Positions 59,513 through 64,000 of a DNA stretch of 64,000 bases are shown here, piece after piece. The DNA comes from Heterobilharzia americana (Eukaryota > Platyhelminthes > Trematoda > Strigeidida > Schistosomatidae). The position numbers and the translations under genes were made by a program. The notes beneath the pieces were generated by a model that was given only the letters and a program-made list of their open reading frames with translations, had not been told where the DNA came from and made no database searches. Each line of letters begins with the position of its first letter. Position 1 is the stretch's first letter. The stretch spans positions 51,264,934 through 51,328,933 of the forward strand of contig OX104127.1 of assembly GCA_944470555.2 (NCBI GenBank). Direction: 5' to 3'.

Positions 59513-59643
59513 ATATTCCATTTGTCAAATAAGTTCAGACAAACAGTTCCATCGCAATCATAATCTTGGATATTTGGATGATATATGTGACTCATACAAC
59601 GAACAGCTGGTCTTTCTCCAAAGGATTCTAGACGAATTGAAAC
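59513..59643 (-). CDS. Exon of an E2 (UBC) family protein carrying HPN and the active-site Cys
   Basis: The reading VSIRLESFGERPAVRC then MSHIYHPNIQDYDCDG then TVCLNLFDKWN has the E2 hallmarks: the HPN tripeptide (59580-59572), the catalytic-type Cys in VCLNL (codon 59541-59539) and a Trp following. The HPN-to-Cys spacing is two residues longer than in UBC12. Donor: AATAT then GTAAGT, leaving two bases of an Ile codon. The acceptor is less certain: ACATTTCATTTTCTTTTGAAAAG then GTTTC is the best candidate, and an in-frame TGA lies about 54 nt further upstream. The N-terminal about 50-60 residues of the fold must lie in exons to the right, inside or beyond the window; none was identified. Confidence 0.8.
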
Positions 59644-60529
59644 CTTTTCAAAAGAAAATGAAATGTACACAGATACATATCCAGAGGGATTTAATCAACT
59701 GCATCGTAAAAGTCTACGTTCAGTATGCTTATTAAAACGTTTATATGGGCATCGCTAATGCTGGGATGTACACTACTATCAAAGGCCGTGTCCAGAAAAT
59801 TCTGAATTGAAATAACGCTAAACTTAATGAACTAAGAAGACGTTAGTGTGTACAAATAATAACTTTTAGCTAAAGGCATTTATTGTTGAACATGGCAGTG
59901 TGAGTCTACATGATGTCAAGATTTTGATTTTCAAGTAAACATGTATGTTAGACTATACCTTATTATTGCTAGAAGTGCATATTTTTATCAAATGACAAGT
60001 TATACGCATTAAATCATTAACGAATCTTCACCACTGTTATCATCTTCAGAAGTCACCACTTAAAATCAAAGTTCATCGATGAAAACTTGGTGTATAATCA
60101 ATCATTGAAGAAAGTAGTCACAAGTTTTACCATCCTACTTTTTCCCTCTTTATATCATATAGTGAATGGAAAGAATAACTTCGAAGGTGAATTTCTAGCT
60201 CTCTATTGATTGTCAAGTTGCATGAAATTTGAGTCAATTAGTTTACCCTAAATGTTTTTTTTCAAAACAGGGCAATGAACGAATACTGCAAAAAAGATAT
60301 GTGGTATTGAAATGGTGACTAAAAAAACTTTCTTCAATATAATGAACATATCACTTTTCTAGGATGTAAATCGACATCCTCATTGAATAAAGTTAAGTTA
60401 TGCAAAAGTGATTTGGACATGCCTCCAAAAATACATTTGAACAAATAAAATAACCATTGTTGATTGAACTAAATTAGTCGACCACTATTGGCATATGCTC
60501 AGATGCCTCAGTGTAACCGGTAGGGGGCT

Positions 60530-60905
60530 AGTAGTGGAGTTTAGGACGCGCTTTTTCTTCTATTTAGGACTCGTCAGTTGGAGATGCCTACTTCCCAGTG
60601 ATTAATGCCATTCCGACGGAAACTCCAACTCAGCACTTATCATTTCAAACTCCGGGGTTTCATTCACTAGGATAGTAAGTCACTGTGGCTCAATAGTTGT
60701 TGATTGGTTTGGACGGAAATGATAAGCCATGGTTAGCACCGGGTTTTCTGTGTGGATGTCTCAACAGTGACGACGTTTTAAGCAGTGAGTGCTAGCTTCA
60801 AGTCTCAATAGGAACTGCACCACTCACAGAAAGATAGGTGTATAAAGGTTATGAGTCTTAAATGGGACGAAAAATGAGTCTTGGATTACATTACTAATCA
60901 CTATG
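60530..60905. repeat. SM-alpha inverted pair
   Basis: Left copy (minus, 60530-60690): CTGACGA, GTCCTAAATAGAAG, AAAAAGCGCGTCC, with GAAA changed to AAAA. Right copy (plus, 60740-60905): TTCAAGTCTCAATAGG (B-box region) and a decayed core ending ATGGGACGAAAAATGAGTC. Shared tail AGTAGTGGAG / TACTAATCACT. Confidence 0.6.
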
Positions 60906-61059
60906 CATGTTGATTATCAAAGTGAATTAACCAGGTTAATTTGTTTACTAGAGTTTGTTCAGCTTACAACTATATATGTATATAATCAGTCTGAATATCT
61001 GAGATGTTGCTTCGCAGACTTGTATTAATACTCGTGTTTAACTGAAAGTGTAATTGAAA

Positions 61060-61450
61060 TTTGCTCCCCGAGAGGATTCGAACCAGCGAACACTGGGCTA
61101 CCACCCTGGTACTATACCAGCCGAGCTATGAGACCCACCCTCTGACCACAGCGTAATTTCACTTCAGTCACAAACGGTTTCGCCTGACTGCTATGTGAAT
61201 CCGTAATACGTTACTATCACTTGCTCATATTCCTACTGGCTGTCCAATCAGGACTTTTGAACACATCCTAAATTGAGCTGAATTAGAAAGCGGGAGTATT
61301 ATAAGAATTAAGCATTTGGCTACCTGAGATAGTCCTGGTTTGGCAGACTTGGTTTACTGATACTGGGTCAGAAACTCGGTGGTTTCTGGTTTGAGTCCTG
61401 CCGCTGCCCCCATTTTCATTTCACCTTCAATCATCACCTAATATTTATGC
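61060..61450 (-). repeat. Family B tRNA-derived repeat, two partial copies
   Basis: 61066-61130 on the minus strand: CATAGCTCGGCTGGTATAG (A-box-like) and GCTGGTTCGAATCCTCTCGG (consensus B box). 61345-61450 on the plus strand shows a second unit with GGTTTGAGTCCTGCCG. Flank ACTGCTATGTGAATCCGTAA matches 440-470 and 25420. Confidence 0.6.
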
Positions 61451-61566
61451 ATAATCTTTGAAAGACCTCTCATCTCCCTGTTCAGTCGATGTTTTGGATT
61501 CAGCAGTAAAACGAATAATTCCCTCCATAAATTAAACCATCTTGTTCAAGTCAAACTTATTTCAAA

Positions 61567-61788
61567 TCAGAAAGGGGAAAAGAGCGATTGTTTGATGTTA
61601 ATATGGATTTTTTTGTTTCTCCTAGTTTTCTCTTTGCAAAAAAAACAGTATGAATCAAGAAGTTCGATGATGCATACATGACCTCCAGTTTTGTTGTCTA
61701 CTTGCTGGATTATTTTCGAACAAATGAAAGGTGATCCCAGCGAAATTAATCTTTCTGCTGAGCTTGAAGATTCTTCAGTGCATCTCAT
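61567..61788 (-). other. 73-codon ORF of unknown status
   Basis: The reading begins MRCTEESSSSAERLISLGSP and ends in a Lys/Arg-rich stretch. It lies upstream of the E2 exons on the same strand, where an N-terminal exon would be expected, but it shows no E2 N-terminal pattern and no convincing acceptor. Listed only so that it can be tested. Confidence 0.15.
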
Positions 61789-62219
61789 GGTCCATTCAGT
61801 TGAAGGTGGCTAGGTCATTGTAGCAGAAATAGATGATGCAAGTGGGAAGAACACCTAATTCAACTAGACCACTTCCCTTACTTGACATTTATCTCTTTTT
61901 CGATAAAATGCTGAACTCTACCACCTAAAAATTTCAACTTTATACAGGTTTCAGACAAATAACATTTTTAAGCAAACTGTAATGTGATTGTGTTGCTCGT
62001 TAAAGGAATTATTAGTAAGAACTCAGAGTGTGTGGTGGGGCTTCACTACTTGATGAAGGTGATGCAATCTTGAACAACCTAAATGTGAGTATCCATAAGT
62101 GTTTCCTTGGGAAATTAGAATATTCATAGCACTAATTGGGGTCTTCTTGATAACAAAATTGATGTCAGGGAAGCCAGAAAAAGAACTGCACATTGTATAT
62201 ACTGCAGATTTAAAAATCT

Positions 62220-62360
62220 TTCACATTTAATTAATGTGAGGAGACAATCGGTAGGAAGCCGTGCAACAGGTTTTTGTAATTGTTGGCACTCATCAGTAAA
62301 GTGTATCTGTAAACATCCGCTACGGTTTGAATTTGTATCACCTAAACAGTGACTGATAAA
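62220..62360 (-). repeat. SINE family D, degenerate
   Basis: GGAGACAATCGGTAGGAAGC and GTTGGCACTCATCAG match 41317-41371; on the minus strand CTGATGA, GTGCCAACAATTAC and AAAAACC show a perfect first core box but a lost GAAA. GGTTTGAATTTGTATCACC follows as the B-box complement region. Confidence 0.5.
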
Positions 62361-62909
62361 ATTTCGTAAGCATTTAGGGTTAGGCAGTATAAAATTAGTT
62401 ATTTACCAGGGACCGGCTGCTGCAGACATTCACACTACCAGTTTGATTCAGACGACCATGCTAATGGAAGGCCATTGCGTATGTGAATTGCTGAGGTTAC
62501 CAACACTGAAAGCGAATTGCTTCAGGTGGGAAACATTTTTCAAGCCAATCATTTTTCTTAAGTCACTTTACGAAGATACTATCTTAAACATTTATTTTAT
62601 AAAAGTACTTTCTTATTGTTCTTCTGCTGATAATCTCAGTAAAGTGTACACTCGCTAGTTGGTATATGCCAACAAGCAATAATTATCAACCATTTACTGA
62701 AGAAGGGAAAGTGTTCGTAAAACACATCTTAGTGTTATCTCACTGAGCTAGTTAGTAATGCCTGACACCTGATAAATTCTAAAGTTCATTGGCTTCCACT
62801 CAAGACTTATCCACCTTCAAATCATCAAGTAGTGAAATCATACAGGATCACATTTATCGATCATTAGATTTCCTGATTACGTGAAAAAGGAGTCAAGAAT
62901 GAATCTGTT

Positions 62910-63080
62910 ATCCACTGGTTTATGCACTTGACTTCCAACCAGTGGGTCATGGGTTCATACTCTGTTCTATCTACTTTGGTTTGTGCAGGTAGGTAGTATC
63001 ACGAAACCTCATAACATAAGCGTGACTCACTGCGCACTGCACAAATGTGCACTTAGTTGCTGAGTGAATTTTTTAACAGA
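62910..63080 (+). repeat. SINE-like repeat family C, copy 4
   Basis: ATCCACTGGTTTATGCACTT, GACTTCCAACCAGTGGGTCA, TGGGTTCATACTCTG, GTAGGTAGTATCACGAAACC and AAATGTGCACTTAGTTGCTG are in family C order. Confidence 0.6.
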
Positions 63081-64000
63081 ACATGAGGTTCTATCCTTGG
63101 TAAATGGTAAAAAATGAAGCAATAAAACATTTTAAGGTGGTGTACTTACATTTCAAAGTAATATAGCACTTTTCGATTGCTTGTATGTTGAAGTAACTTA
63201 GTCAGAAACAAAATAAAACTATCATGCTTTCATGTTATCTACTGATTTTAGCTGTGGTCAACCACTAAACATTTTTCTTAACAGCACTAGTGATTCGACT
63301 ATCACTATATACGTGAAGAAATGAAGTATATTGTCAAAGGAATTGTAAATTACATTGTGATCAATTTGATTGATTCAGATGGCATCGAATAAATTCATTT
63401 CAAGTTTATTATGTTAGATTAATGACAAAATGAATCAAAATTCACAAACTATATGAACAAAAGTGAAGTAACTCTAGTTGTTTCTAGGAAGAAATGCAGT
63501 CGTTATCGTTGTGCACATTCATGTAACAAGCAGTTAGCCATAATCACTGTATGTCAGGACTAATGCTGCTACTGCTGCTGTCCAAACCTCGGTAGGTGGG
63601 GTGGGGTTCGAACCCACGGCCAACTGATTAAAAGTAATCTCCCTAAACCAATGGGTTATCATACAGAGGATGACAATGTGCTTAAGATAATACTGATTGA
63701 CTCGAAGAGTTTTAGACCACCTACGTTGATTAATAATGCTCTGTAACCAGATCAAGGTGATGTGGACATCCGAAGGCCATTTCATTCGTTTACGGTTGAT
63801 GTTTCTAGTGATGTGTGCATGCGAGTATGTTTAGATTGAATCAGTTTAGAAAACTAAACTGTTCAAACCACAAATCATACTAAAATTTGGGTTTCCTTCA
63901 CGACAAGAATGACATGGTAACTGAGTCGCAGGCTGGTGAAATTATTTTCGTTGTTTTCGGACTGACAATATACTAAATATTCTAACTTTCAGGCGACTAC
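63081..64000 (-). other. Spacer with one tRNA-like fragment
   Basis: At 63585-63660 the minus strand reads CCATTGGTTTAGGGAGATTA and then GGCCGTGGGTTCGAACCCCA, a perfect B box. No acceptor stem or anticodon arm could be built. The rest is AT-rich with no gene. Confidence 0.4.

Noticed and set aside
61567..61788. Candidate N-terminal exon of the E2 gene
   Set aside because: No E2-like helix 1 pattern and no convincing acceptor; kept in the list only at very low confidence.
63585..63660. Possible tRNA gene with a perfect B box
   Set aside because: Only the T-arm region and part of the D arm can be read; acceptor and anticodon stems are absent.
1..64000. Search for bacterial-type systems, CRISPR arrays, operons or integrated viruses
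   Set aside because: No regularly spaced short repeats, no operon-like ORF runs and no viral gene signatures; the retroelements present are RTE and Penelope types.

Overview
The window looks like schistosome (blood fluke) nuclear DNA. It is AT-rich and intron-like, and most recognisable sequence is dispersed repeats. The strongest taxonomic clue is a set of tRNA-derived repeats that carry hammerhead-ribozyme cores, the hallmark of the schistosome SM-alpha family. They sit with decayed Penelope-like elements (PLEs) and RTE-type non-LTR retrotransposons. No bacterial, viral or organellar genes were seen. The species is not determined.

One host gene is well supported. It lies on the minus strand and has three exons: 59643-59513, 52697-52460 and 19168-18452. 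The first two join in frame across a split codon and give a ubiquitin-conjugating (E2/UBC) fold: an HPN motif, a VCLNL segment with the candidate active-site Cys, and a helix ending in EPNENDPIN as in UBC12-type E2s. The third exon is a 717-nt open exon with good splice sites and matching phase 0. It probably extends the same protein with an unrecognised domain, across a 33-kb repeat-packed intron. The N-terminal E2 exon(s) and everything after ...ILDPL were not found.

Layout: 1-18.4 kb (beyond the last exon found, probably intron or 3' flank) holds a PLE palindrome (4.0-5.7 kb), RTE-1 (6.1-7.2 kb), PLE-2 (7.3-8.7 kb), an RTE tail of another type (9.8 kb), a composite hammerhead repeat (10.8-11.3 kb), an RTE 3' fragment (12.4 kb), and PLE-3 with an RTE copy between its arms (15.7-18.2 kb). 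19.2-52.4 kb (the giant intron) holds PLE-4, many tRNA-derived SINE-like repeats, a near full-length but broken RTE (30.15-33.5 kb), its inverted partner (34.3-35.6 kb) and a third copy (37.0-37.7 kb). 52.7-59.5 kb is the next intron, again SINE-rich. 59.6-64 kb is more repeats.

The most interesting signal is the number of hammerhead-type motifs in different repeat backgrounds: SM-alpha-like copies; a second SINE-like family with CTGAGGA...GAAA (best copy 56256-56301); a third family with an 8-bp stem I (41332-41380); and a PLE-terminus-like motif (42752-42795). Several units carry the motif at both ends in opposite orientation, so either transcript would contain one.
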